Below are positions 49,825-58,538 of a stretch of 64,000 bases of DNA, one piece after another. Positions within the stretch are counted from its first letter, which is position 1; each line of letters starts with the position of its first letter. The DNA is from Zooshikella harenae (GTDB lineage Bacteria > Pseudomonadota > Gammaproteobacteria > Pseudomonadales > Zooshikellaceae). The stretch is from contig NZ_JAGSOY010000018.1 in assembly GCF_018837975.1 (NCBI RefSeq), forward strand, positions 22,243-86,242. The letters are read 5' to 3'. The translations under genes and the position numbers were made by a program. The notes below the pieces were generated by a model. The model searched no databases. It worked only from the letters and a program-made list of their open reading frames with translations, and was not told the DNA's origin.

Positions 49825-51303
49825 CTATTTATTAAAGATAGCTCTGCCTGGATTAAGAATGTGTTTAGGGTCCATCCATTGTTTCAACATTTTCATGGGA
49901 CGCCAGTAGCGGCCAAAGTGTTGGCTCCAATCTTTTTGTTCCATAGGAATTGCACCTACAGGATAGTAATACCCTCCTAATTGTTGGGCACTTTCGTAAA
50001 TATCACGATTGAGTAGCATGAGTTCTTTTGCGCGTTCTTTAGTAGGAGGGGTGGCATTACGCATAAGAGAGAAATAGAAGAAGTGCTTTTCGTCTGGTTT
50101 TCTTAATAGTGGTGTAGGCATATTACAGTGGTTAAAGCCTGATAATAAAATAGGACCACCACCCAGATCTTCAGGTTTCAGGGACTGCAATGTCTGATTA
50201 ACAAAGCTTTCTGCTTTAGAAGCAGGAATTAATAAAGGACACCAGGGATGTGGATAATCCCATAGGCCAGTACTACGGAGGTATTCTATGATAGGTGCCA
50301 GGCGATTTAAAAAAGTTAAAAACGGCATATCCTGTACAGTCAATGCATCAGGATTATAATTCAAGTCTTTCAAGAGTGCTGCATTATCTGGGGTTTCATC
50401 TGAATTATAATATTTTGTGGCTTGCAGAATAAATAACCAACCTCCAGTTTCACTAGGTTGCACACCACCTTGGACACCATCAAAGCGATTACTTTCAATG
50501 AGGAATAGATTATCTTTACTAAAACTTGCAAAATCGGTATAAATCAATTGAAAGTACCTTGCCATTGAAAAAGCAGGTTCAAGTTTAAAGCATGCGCTAA
50601 CAATAATGCCAAACTGACCTAAACCTGCCCGAATAGCATTAAATAACCAGCCATTGCTTTTGGCTGAGCACTGTAGAAGTTGTCCTTGGCCAGTCACAAT
50701 TTCTATTGATTCAACAATATCAGTCATGGCTCCATGCTTAAAGGATTGGGCGCCAAATCCCCCTACAGAAATTGAGCCACCAACAGTGATTTCTAGAAAG
50801 TCCACCACGATAGGTAATGTTTTTTGATGCTCAAGCAAGGTTGGCATAACATCTAACCAACGAGCACCGGCATCGACGTGTAGTGTAGTATTTGTGATTG
50901 ATTGAATTGTGTTGAGAGATGATGTGTCAATAACAACACCTGCATCTGCTAGCGTTTCGCCTGCAGTTGAAAAACCTTGACCTTTGACACTGACGACAAT
51001 CATGTGCTGATTGGCGAATCTCATTAATTTGATGATATCTTGTTTAGATGCGGGGAGAAGCACTGCCTGGGGGACTTTATGTTCAATATGACCAAAGTCT
51101 TCTGCGGCTTGATTGAGAGAATCTGGATCCGTGAGTAACTGCCCATCAAAGTCAGGAAAATCGGTTGCTAATGCGCCCTCAGCATGCTCTTCAGCGTAGG
51201 TTGCATTTGTCGCCCAAGTGCGTGTTATGGTATTAAAACCAAGTACGACACTGGCTGTAAGGACTCCTTTAACTAGGTTTCTGCGAGACAATCCTTGTTT
51301 CAT
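49825..51303 (-). CDS. Tat-exported FAD-linked oxidase (cytokinin dehydrogenase-like)
   Basis: 492 residues. A twin-arginine signal (SRRNLVKGVLTASVVLGF) opens the protein, so it is exported folded with its FAD. The FAD-binding type 4 domain has VVSVKGQGFSTAGE (about 104-117), VDAGARWLDVMPTLLEH and ITVGGSISVGGFGAQSF. The C-terminal part ends in the family block MDPKHILNPGRAIF. In cytokinin dehydrogenases the histidine of G-x-G-H-S carries FAD covalently; here it is Phe111. It probably oxidises a small organic substrate. The substrate is unknown. Confidence 0.83.
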   Translation of the reverse strand: MKQGLSRRNLVKGVLTASVVLGFNTITRTWATNATYAEEHAEGALATDFPDFDGQLLTDPDSLNQAAEDFGHIEHKVPQAVLLPASKQDIIKLMRFANQHMIVVSVKGQGFSTAGETLADAGVVIDTSSLNTIQSITNTTLHVDAGARWLDVMPTLLEHQKTLPIVVDFLEITVGGSISVGGFGAQSFKHGAMTDIVESIEIVTGQGQLLQCSAKSNGWLFNAIRAGLGQFGIIVSACFKLEPAFSMARYFQLIYTDFASFSKDNLFLIESNRFDGVQGGVQPSETGGWLFILQATKYYNSDETPDNAALLKDLNYNPDALTVQDMPFLTFLNRLAPIIEYLRSTGLWDYPHPWCPLLIPASKAESFVNQTLQSLKPEDLGGGPILLSGFNHCNMPTPLLRKPDEKHFFYFSLMRNATPPTKERAKELMLLNRDIYESAQQLGGYYYPVGAIPMEQKDWSQHFGRYWRPMKMLKQWMDPKHILNPGRAIFNK

Positions 51304-51581
51304 ATACTGATTACTCCAAGTTGGAAAGATTATTAGCGAATACTCCTCGCTGTAGGTATATTTATTCTTTTCACTATGGGGTTTGTATTTTTATTGTGTT
51401 GTCAATGTTTACGTTATGATTTAGCTCTGAGTTAATGGTGCGAACTTATACCCAAGGTGAAGAATCTCATCATAAAAAATTTAAAAGAAAAAAGGCAATG
51501 ACTAACTCTGACAGCATAGTCTTTTCCTGACGTTTACTGCCTGTTCTGTTTTAAGGCAATAAAATAAATGAGGATAGTTGT

Positions 51582-52394
51582 GTGAGTAGACATCAACCCC
51601 CCGTTATTTTGAGCATTGCAGGGTCTGACAGTGGTGCTGGTGCAGGGATTCAAGCTGATTTAAAAACGATCAGTGCCACAGGAGGGTATGCTTGTACAGT
51701 ATTAACAGCTGTTACTGCGCAAAATACCTGTGGTGTATTAGATGTATTTCCTATTTCATCGGGTCATGTTGCTAAACAGCTTGATGCGGTATTTACTGAT
51801 TTTTCGGTTATTGCTGTTAAAACTGGGATGTTATTTAATACAGACATTATTAAAATAGTAGCCGCTAAACTTTGTGAATATAACCCTCAGTGGCTAGTGG
51901 TTGATACTGTGCTGGCGTCTACAAGTGGTAAAACGTTGCTACAAAAAAAAGCGATTAATGCGATGCTGGATGTGCTTTTTCCTTTAGCGGATGTAGTGAC
52001 CCCTAATTTGATAGAGGCAAATATCCTGATTGGTGAGGAGAAAAATGATTATTTAGATGAAAATCAACCCGAACTGATTAATAAGCTGCAGGGCTTAAAG
52101 ACAAAAGCGGTGCTATTAAAAGGTGGACACTCATCAGACCAAGAAAATTGTACTGATGTTTTGATTTTGCCTGATAAAATTCAAACCTATTCTGCGCCAA
52201 GAGTTGTTACATCGAACACTCATGGTACAGGATGTACGCTGTCTGCTGCATTGGCCAGCTATTTGGGGCAAGGTTTTGCACTGGAAGTGGCTGTTGAAAA
52301 AAGTAAGCGCTATTTGACTGAAGCATTGAGGTTTAGTACTTCTTGGCGACTAGGTGAAGGTCATGGCCCGGTAAATCATTTTTTTGATTTTTAG
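51582..52394 (+). CDS. thiD: Hydroxymethylpyrimidine/phosphomethylpyrimidine kinase
   Basis: 270 residues from a GTG with AGGA 8 bases upstream. Ribokinase-fold signatures: ILSIAGSDSGAGAGIQADLK at the start, TAQNTCGV, VAVKTGML-like AVKTGMLFN, VVDTVLASTSGKTLL, TPNLIEANILIG, LLKGGHS and THGTGCTLSAALAS with the catalytic anion hole. It phosphorylates HMP and HMP-phosphate with ATP in thiamine synthesis. No thiE or other thi gene is adjacent, and no TPP riboswitch is visible upstream. Confidence 0.95.
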   Translation: MSRHQPPVILSIAGSDSGAGAGIQADLKTISATGGYACTVLTAVTAQNTCGVLDVFPISSGHVAKQLDAVFTDFSVIAVKTGMLFNTDIIKIVAAKLCEYNPQWLVVDTVLASTSGKTLLQKKAINAMLDVLFPLADVVTPNLIEANILIGEEKNDYLDENQPELINKLQGLKTKAVLLKGGHSSDQENCTDVLILPDKIQTYSAPRVVTSNTHGTGCTLSAALASYLGQGFALEVAVEKSKRYLTEALRFSTSWRLGEGHGPVNHFFDF

Positions 52395-52548
52395 ATGTTA
52401 AGAATATGAGGTTTTTTGGACTCGTTTAAAAATATGTATATGTTATAAAGCAGAAGTTTATTGTACTAACTGCCTGTCTGTCTCGATTTTTCAACATATT
52501 TCAGTTATTCTAGGCGCCGATTTTCCTTTCAAGTAGTTGGTGAGTAGT

Positions 52549-53265
52549 ATGCAGTTTGCCGTTGATAAGGCGTATTGTATTAGCCTTAAGGAACGTACAG
52601 ACAGGCAGGAAATAGCTAAACAGAATCTTAGTGTTTTAGGAAATCCTGTTGAGTTCTGGTTAGTTGAAAAAGATAAAGAAAATCCAGAGCGAGGGTGCTA
52701 TAACTCGCACCGCGATATTGCCTGCCATGCGCTTGCCCAAGGTTATCAGCGCATTTTGATTTTTGAAGATGATATTGTTTTTCACAAGCAACCCTCATCA
52801 AGGCAACTTAAGCGTATTAATAAATTTTTATGCTCAAATCAAGGTGATATTTTTTACCTGGGTGTTTTGCTTGGACGTCTTTGGTTGACTCAAAGCCTAA
52901 GCATAGCCCGATGTAGAGCATTTGGTTCTCACTCCTATATTTTACAACGAAAAGGTTTGGAAAAGCTTGTATCACAAAAGTATTGCTCAAAGCCTGTTGA
53001 TCAGTTTTACAAGCAAAACTTTGATTGCTTTCTTGCTTTTCCAATGCTTACATCACAACTTTCTTATCAAGTTGTAGGTAGTGATATAGAAAGTAACTCT
53101 CAAACTTTCATTCCATTAAACAATGAACACTGGCAGTGGAATCGTCGTTACCAATATTGGTCCGCATTGAAAAATATCAAATACACGCTATTAAATCGCC
53201 CGAGTTACTGGAAGCGTAAGCGGCAAAGAAAAAGTGATGAACCTGCTGTGGCTGTGCCAGAATAA
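52549..53265 (+). CDS. Glycosyltransferase family 25 protein (LPS type)
   Basis: 238 residues from the ATG at 52549. It opens AYCISLKERTDRQEIAKQNL, the GT25 donor-site block, and has RILIFEDDIVF with the metal-binding EDD, then GDIFYLGVLLGRLW and AFGSHSYILQRKGLEKL. GT25 enzymes add sugars to lipopolysaccharide. The C terminus is strongly basic (WKRKRQRK), perhaps for membrane contact. No other LPS gene is adjacent. Confidence 0.87.
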   Translation: MQFAVDKAYCISLKERTDRQEIAKQNLSVLGNPVEFWLVEKDKENPERGCYNSHRDIACHALAQGYQRILIFEDDIVFHKQPSSRQLKRINKFLCSNQGDIFYLGVLLGRLWLTQSLSIARCRAFGSHSYILQRKGLEKLVSQKYCSKPVDQFYKQNFDCFLAFPMLTSQLSYQVVGSDIESNSQTFIPLNNEHWQWNRRYQYWSALKNIKYTLLNRPSYWKRKRQRKSDEPAVAVPE

Positions 53266-53433
53266 GCAGTCTGCTAAGAAATTCATACTACACTTAAATG
53301 ACAGTGTATTTTGCTTTTATCTGGCAGCTTTGATTATTAATAGCTATGGTTACTAACATCACTAATGGAAATAGCATTGTTAGAATCTGTAGCTAAAGAC
53401 GCTAAACCATGGACGGTAATAAGGTGAAAGGAT

Positions 53434-54384
53434 ATGCCTGACTCACTTGAAAGTATGACGCAGTGGGCAACACAAACCCATACCTCATCAGCTGGGGGAG
53501 CTAGCAATGCTCAGCTTCAACAGCGCGCGCGTACGCTATATGATACGCACTCTCCTGGTTCTACTCAGCTCAGTCAACCACAGCAAATGAATCATTTGCT
53601 TTCTTTACAGGCACTTCATGCTGATCCCACTGTACCTGTACAGGTTTACCCTCAGGGTAATCGTGGAGAGTCACCTGCTCAGTACATGCTGAGACGAGGC
53701 TTTCGTCGGGCTGCACATAAATTTTCTTATCGTATCATGCCACTTGCTGGAACTATTCATAGTCGAGCACGTATTACCTTGAACATTAACCCGCAAAGGT
53801 CTCAACAAGTATCTCGGGCTATGGCAAGAGAATTGGTATCAAACCCTAGTGTAAGACAGACAAAAATGATGGGGCCAGATCGTTTAGGCCAGAGAACGGA
53901 TGATGCGATTATGTATATGCGTCATCATAGCTTTGGTACAGCACAAAGAACTGCCCGCCGTATATCCCAGCGTGTTAATGATCCAACGGCTTTTGTGCAA
54001 CATACGCCTTATGGTATGGAGCCTATTCCAGGTATGCCAGGTATGTCGTATTCTGAAGCACACCCTAGATTAAGTAGTAGTCATGGTACAGCACGTAAGC
54101 AGGTCATTGCTAATGCGGTTGAATCGTTTCGTACGTTAGGTGGACATAGAGATACGACTCAAGAAAATATGGCTGGGCATATAAGTTATCATGCTTATCG
54201 AATGGGCTTTAATCCCAATGCCCCTGCCTTTGTCGTCAAGCGTTCTCACAAACGGCTATTACAGAGCATCCGTGATTATCCGACACAGAAGCGTAATGCA
54301 AATATTGCAAGAATTACAGGTACCTCAACACTAAGAGCTGATGCCTTTGCGCAACGAGTACTGAGAGCCCATGGCTTAAGGTAA
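53434..54384 (+). CDS. HopA1-like effector candidate
   Basis: 316 residues, no signal peptide or membrane helix. The N-terminal 75 residues are Ser/Gln/Thr-rich and disordered, like type III effector secretion regions. The rest has YRIMPLAGTIHSRARITLNI, KMMGPDRLGQRTDDAIMYMR, GMPGMSYSEAHPRLSSSHG and YHAYRMGFNPNAPAF. The order resembles the HopA1 effector family (PF17914), in which G-P, R-T-D-D and a late P-x-A-P recur. That match is from memory and moderate. No chaperone or secretion genes lie nearby. Confidence 0.5.
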   Translation: MPDSLESMTQWATQTHTSSAGGASNAQLQQRARTLYDTHSPGSTQLSQPQQMNHLLSLQALHADPTVPVQVYPQGNRGESPAQYMLRRGFRRAAHKFSYRIMPLAGTIHSRARITLNINPQRSQQVSRAMARELVSNPSVRQTKMMGPDRLGQRTDDAIMYMRHHSFGTAQRTARRISQRVNDPTAFVQHTPYGMEPIPGMPGMSYSEAHPRLSSSHGTARKQVIANAVESFRTLGGHRDTTQENMAGHISYHAYRMGFNPNAPAFVVKRSHKRLLQSIRDYPTQKRNANIARITGTSTLRADAFAQRVLRAHGLR

Positions 54385-54405
54385 TAATCAAACTGCTTTC
54401 TTTTC

Positions 54406-55518
54406 TTATTTATTCATAGTCATTGGCTCATTGACCCAGCGTGTTTCTCCATCCAGCATTTCTAAAATGATAGGCTGGGTATTACATAAATCTGCAATAA
54501 CCTCTGCGAGTGAGTATGAGTGAGTTGTAATAAATAGCTGTGAGTATTTAGCCGCATGACCAATCAGCAATGTCAGCGCGGGCAACAAATCAGGGTGAAG
54601 CGTAGTTTCAGGCTCATTTAATGCGAGCAGACTGGGCGGTCTTGGGCTCAGTAATGCTGCAGTCAGGCATAAGAACCTTAATGTGCCATCAGATAGCTCT
54701 CGGGCTTCAAAGGGACGGCGTATACCGTCTTTTTGTAAGTAAATGGCAAACCGGCCATGATTAGGTTCAATCAGAAGCCTTGAATCAGGGAAGGCTGTTT
54801 CAATAATTTCATGTAAGGTCGATTCATCGCCAGTCTCAATGATAGTTTGTAACGCAGCGGCCAAGTCATTGCCATTATGACTGAGAACCGGGGTGAGTGT
54901 ACCGACTTGCGGTTGACGGACTGCGGCGGGAGGCCCTGTATCAAAATAGTGGTAGAAACGCCATTGCAGTAACAATTCACGAAGGGTGAAAAGTTCAGGA
55001 TATAAATGGGGTTCTTGTAGCTGCGATAAGACTGACTCACTAGGTAACAGTGCCACAGGATATTCATAACGCTTTCTATCGGCATGTGTTAGCCACACTG
55101 ATGTAGACTTTCTTGCTAATAGTGTGTTGCTTTGACGCCGCTTTTCTTTAAGCCAAACATATTCCTCTCTAAATGCAGGGTCAAACTCAAAGCAGGTATT
55201 GGCTGGGGTTTTAGGGGTTAGCCCGGCATGTAATTCATAACTCAGCTCTTCAAATGAAACTGCGAGCTTGATTCTTCGAAGCGTTCGCTTTGTGTCACTG
55301 TGTCGTTTTTCGCCTGCCCAAAGTGCTAATGGCATACCGCCTTCATAGATAATGGACTGAGCAAAATCTCCTTTAGCCGCTTTTGATAATAAGAGCAAAG
55401 CTCGGTATAAATTTGTCTTACCACACCCATTAGGACCCACCAATACGTTCACCGGGTGCAGTGGCAGTGAAAGCTCACGAATAGAACGGTAGCCTTCTAT
55501 GCTTATCTGTTTGATCAT
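54406..55518 (-). CDS. RecF/SMC-type AAA ATPase (COG4637-like)
   Basis: 370 residues. Walker A is LVGPNGCGKTNLYRALLLLS at about 28. The signature LSDGTLRFLCLTAALLS and Walker B-like LLALNEPETTLHP follow, then the histidine switch FITTHSYSLAEVI. In this family the usual Walker B Asp is often Asn, as here. Such ATPases are predicted to be DNA-associated or defence-linked, but the role of this subgroup is unknown. It stands alone and is divergent from the MerR gene. Confidence 0.82.
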   Translation of the reverse strand: MIKQISIEGYRSIRELSLPLHPVNVLVGPNGCGKTNLYRALLLLSKAAKGDFAQSIIYEGGMPLALWAGEKRHSDTKRTLRRIKLAVSFEELSYELHAGLTPKTPANTCFEFDPAFREEYVWLKEKRRQSNTLLARKSTSVWLTHADRKRYEYPVALLPSESVLSQLQEPHLYPELFTLRELLLQWRFYHYFDTGPPAAVRQPQVGTLTPVLSHNGNDLAAALQTIIETGDESTLHEIIETAFPDSRLLIEPNHGRFAIYLQKDGIRRPFEARELSDGTLRFLCLTAALLSPRPPSLLALNEPETTLHPDLLPALTLLIGHAAKYSQLFITTHSYSLAEVIADLCNTQPIILEMLDGETRWVNEPMTMNK

Positions 55519-55701
55519 CAGCTTAGCGTTAATGACTACATCAAATTAGAGAAGATGCTCTTTAGCTTAGCACTGAATAAGCAACTGAGCTTGACCTATG
55601 TGTAGCACTTAAGTTTTAAAGTAGAGTGTAAAAGGGGGGGCGCAAGCACTAGGGAACGTAACGCCACTAATACATCAGTAAGCTAATAGGAGTCCTTTGG
55701 T
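55519..55701. promoter_or_regulatory. Divergent promoter region before the MerR gene
   Basis: TTGACC at 55591-55596 is followed at 19 bases by TTAAAG, a spacing typical of MerR-controlled promoters. ACTTAAGT lies between as a small palindrome. The assignment is weak. Confidence 0.3.
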
Positions 55702-56112
55702 ATGAAAGCAAGTCAGTTAGCAAAATGGGTAGGTGTTACCACTGAGACGGTACGATTTTATACACGGCAAGGATTGTTGTCGCCACATCGAGACCCTGCA
55801 AATGGTTACCATGTATACAATGGAGAAGATAAGCGGCAGTTAAGTTTTATCTTGAGGGCAAGAACATTAGGCTTCAGTTTGAAAGAAATAAAGCAAATAT
55901 TACAACATGCAAAGCAAGGTGATTCACCATGCCCTATGGTGAGGGATTTGTTGGCCCAGCATATCCCTCAAGTTAAACAGCAAATAGCGGAGTTAAGTGC
56001 ATTACTTGTCCGTATGGAAACGGCATTGGATCAGTGGATGGCCTTACCTGATGGTGTGCCCAATGGTGATTCTGTTTGTCAGTTGATTGATCATTGGTAC
56101 CATGAGGATTGA
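55702..56112 (+). CDS. MerR-family transcriptional regulator
   Basis: 136 residues. The winged-helix region reads MKASQLAKWVGVTTETVRFY, then YTRQGLLSPHRDPANGYHVY, the second helix pair LSFILRARTLGFSLKEIKQI, and a coiled coil at 85-112. Cys77 (DSPCPMV) and Cys126 (DSVCQLI) sit near the metal ligands of ZntR/CadR-type regulators, so a metal signal is possible. No metal exporter gene is beside it. GGAG lies about 10 bases upstream. Confidence 0.87.
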   Translation: MKASQLAKWVGVTTETVRFYTRQGLLSPHRDPANGYHVYNGEDKRQLSFILRARTLGFSLKEIKQILQHAKQGDSPCPMVRDLLAQHIPQVKQQIAELSALLVRMETALDQWMALPDGVPNGDSVCQLIDHWYHED

Positions 56113-56282
56113 GTGTTTGGTTAGCGGTCTGTCTGCAGTTATAAACTACAGCTGTGTATAATCCCCTTTCATATAAATAGCCTGGTGGTTGTTCAACTAT
56201 AGTGATAATTGTGCGTGATGATTGTGTTCGCTTGTTAATAAATCAATATAAGTGGAAATGAAGAAGGCTCAGGAAGGCAATC

Positions 56283-56810
56283 ATGTTGGTCAATTTTATC
56301 ACTTTCTTATTTTGGGTGAGAAAAAAGTTAACTATCCTTTTACGTTGTAGTAAGCCTGTATCTCTTCTCGTGGTTGTTATACAACTTATGGGATGTAATA
56401 CGGCTGAGTCATTATTTGAGAAGAATAATATTGACGAGCCTAAGATCCCTATCGCTATTGGGGTGATGACGGGAGAACAATATAGTAATTTTTGCAATTT
56501 TATGTTGGAAAATGACGCGAATTACTTTAACCCAAGACAGCCACAAACCTGGAAATTTATTTTTACACGTTTTGCTAATGGTTCAGAAGCTAAAATGGTG
56601 ATTAATGGTCGATTAAGGCGTTTGCAATTAGCTGAAATTCGGGATCAATTTGAAAAGTTTACTGTAAGAGATGAGCCAACCATAAGTGTTGAGTTGATAA
56701 AAAACAAAACAGGCAACACTTTAAATTATATGGAATATCATGGCCAATTAACAATACGTCAATTTTCAGGGCAGCTTACATTTGATGTTGTTGGTTCATG
56801 TCAAGTTTAG
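56283..56810 (+). CDS. Putative lipoprotein of unknown function
   Basis: 175 residues with a long signal segment ending in a lipobox LMGC (Cys38), preceded by a positively charged part and a hydrophobic run. The mature part has PIAIGVMTGEQYSNFCNFML, TWKFIFTRFANGSEAKMVI and LTIRQFSGQLTFDVVGSCQV. It has no named domain that I recognise. GGAAGG precedes the ATG. It would be anchored to the inner face of the outer membrane, since residue +2 is Asn, not Asp. Confidence 0.65.
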   Translation: MLVNFITFLFWVRKKLTILLRCSKPVSLLVVVIQLMGCNTAESLFEKNNIDEPKIPIAIGVMTGEQYSNFCNFMLENDANYFNPRQPQTWKFIFTRFANGSEAKMVINGRLRRLQLAEIRDQFEKFTVRDEPTISVELIKNKTGNTLNYMEYHGQLTIRQFSGQLTFDVVGSCQV

Positions 56811-56836
56811 TGTGTTATCTACACTCATAAGCTTAT

Positions 56837-56866
56837 GCAACTGAGGTCAGACAAGACCTCAGTTGC
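56837..56866. terminator. Strong hairpin between convergent genes
   Basis: GCAACTGAGGTC and GACCTCAGTTGC form a perfect 12-bp stem with a 6-base loop, between the lipoprotein gene and the S37 peptidase gene. No T tail follows, so it is a terminator candidate by position only. Confidence 0.7.
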
Positions 56867-56916
56867 AGGTAATGGATTGATCTAAAAATGTTTATATATA
56901 AAACTGTTTATTTAGA

Positions 56917-58335
56917 CTACAACGGACGTCTAATCAAGTCTTCATTGAATAATGCTTGCTCATCCTCTGGTTGACCTGAATGACGTAACATAACCGAAGG
57001 CACTTTAGGTTCAACGCCTGTCCATTGCTTTAACATAGCAAAAGCCTTTTGCTGGTCTTCTTCACTGACGGTTAAAATATTGGTGCCATGGTTACCATCC
57101 TTAACCCAGAATGTATGAGTACTCCGCTTGGCTGAGTTAGGTAGAAAGAAAGCACCTGCTGTCCATGGGTCTATATCACCATAAAATAACATTAGGTTAG
57201 CGCTTTTTAATACGACAAAATTTGCGATATCCCACATAGCACGATAGTCAAAGGTTTGAGAAGGCCACTTTGAGACATAAGGACGATAATTATTAGGATC
57301 ATACTGTAGTAAATCTGTTAAGTGTCCAGTCATAAGGCGGGGGTAGCCAAGCTGAGTAATTGCTTGATAAAAGTAGGGTTCGTATGTTTCCCGTCCGATA
57401 TCGCTTAAGAAATACAGTGGCCCCCACTTTTTCATAAAACTAAATAGGTCGGCATCTGTGGCATCAGTAGTGGGTATATCTTTACAGTTAGCAATGTCTC
57501 CATATTGCCAGAACTGAAAATACAGTTCGCCTACGGTCATATCCAGTACTTGGTCCAACCCCCCTTTAAGACTAAAATTCATTCCTGTCTCATTACCATA
57601 ACGCTGAATATAGGCTTTCATAACATCACGTCGTTGCAGCAGTTCGCGCTGGTATTGTTTTAGTACTTTACGGCAGCTAGCGGGTCCGACTTGCTGTTGG
57701 AAGGTGACATACCGAGGATCAAGACGCCCAAAACTTTGTGGTGCAACATTTGCCACCGTACCATCAACATCATCAGGATAAAAACGACGATGATAAATTG
57801 CTGTCATTCCACCTTTACTACTGCCACGAGAAACCCATTTCCCAGTATAAAAAGGACGTATTGCTGAAACTATTCGATGGTGGTCTGCAGCGGCTTGTTT
57901 AATCGTCAGGTATTGCCAGTCTTTGGGGTTGGGGGTGGACTCCGCAAAAAAACGATGCTCTATCTTTAATTGGTTGGCATTAAGTATTTGCGTTAAGTTA
58001 TACCGGTATGTGCTAACTGAGATAGTATAGCCATTAGTGGCTAAGACCATAGGTGCATTTTTATCACGATGGAGTAAAACCATTCGTTGTTTAAACGTGC
58101 CTAGCCAAGGACGATCATGATCAATAGGTTGACTATACCGTATTAAAATATTTTGATAACCCGATGGTGGATTATCGAGCTCTTCGGCTTCCATGCCAGG
58201 TATAGCCTGCAAATAGCTCAGTATATCTATATTTTGGGTGAGACTGGCCGGGTGAGTTTGAGCTGAGCTCCAGGTAGAAAAAATAAGCGTCAAGTAAAGG
58301 AAAAATAGGCGTATTATTATTCTATTTGTTAGCAT
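56917..58335 (-). CDS. Secreted S37-family peptidase (PS-10 type)
   Basis: 472 residues with a signal peptide ending SSA. The alpha/beta-hydrolase nucleophile elbow is WVSRGSSKGGMTAIYHRRFY with Ser173. It is followed by YPDDVDGTVANVAPQSFGRL, the S37 hallmark, and a late NLMLFYGDIDPWTAGAF (likely Asp) and GNHGTN (likely His). The family, close to tripeptidyl aminopeptidases, cuts short peptides from N termini outside the cell. It is the last of three secreted protease genes in the same direction. Confidence 0.88.
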   Translation of the reverse strand: MLTNRIIIRLFFLYLTLIFSTWSSAQTHPASLTQNIDILSYLQAIPGMEAEELDNPPSGYQNILIRYSQPIDHDRPWLGTFKQRMVLLHRDKNAPMVLATNGYTISVSTYRYNLTQILNANQLKIEHRFFAESTPNPKDWQYLTIKQAAADHHRIVSAIRPFYTGKWVSRGSSKGGMTAIYHRRFYPDDVDGTVANVAPQSFGRLDPRYVTFQQQVGPASCRKVLKQYQRELLQRRDVMKAYIQRYGNETGMNFSLKGGLDQVLDMTVGELYFQFWQYGDIANCKDIPTTDATDADLFSFMKKWGPLYFLSDIGRETYEPYFYQAITQLGYPRLMTGHLTDLLQYDPNNYRPYVSKWPSQTFDYRAMWDIANFVVLKSANLMLFYGDIDPWTAGAFFLPNSAKRSTHTFWVKDGNHGTNILTVSEEDQQKAFAMLKQWTGVEPKVPSVMLRHSGQPEDEQALFNEDLIRRPL

Positions 58336-58443
58336 AGAGTGAGTTACCTTAATCCATGGTAAAGAATCGTTTATTGGAATAATTATTTGTTTAATTGCGA
58401 AAACAGTAACAACAGGTAGTAGATTCCCAAAATTATAATTTTA

Positions 58444-58473
58444 ATGCAAGGACAACCCCTATTGTCCTTGCAT
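58444..58473 (-). terminator. Hairpin after the C10 protease gene
   Basis: ATGCAAGGACAA and TTGTCCTTGCAT form a perfect 12-bp stem around CCCCTA. It lies about 65 bases past the stop of the C10 gene, with an A/T-rich tail on the minus strand. Confidence 0.65.
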
Positions 58474-58538
58474 GTATGCTTTGAATCTAAGACTTTTTTT
58501 CAATAGGTGTACTCAAATTGAAGTATACCCAAAATATC

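Noticed and set aside
51304..51581. Possible TPP riboswitch before thiD
   Set aside because: The conserved CUGAGA and related core motifs are not visible. Only a solo TATACCC repeat end is there.
53434..54384. Prophage or phage structural protein
   Set aside because: No phage genes surround it, and the composition and motif order fit an effector better.
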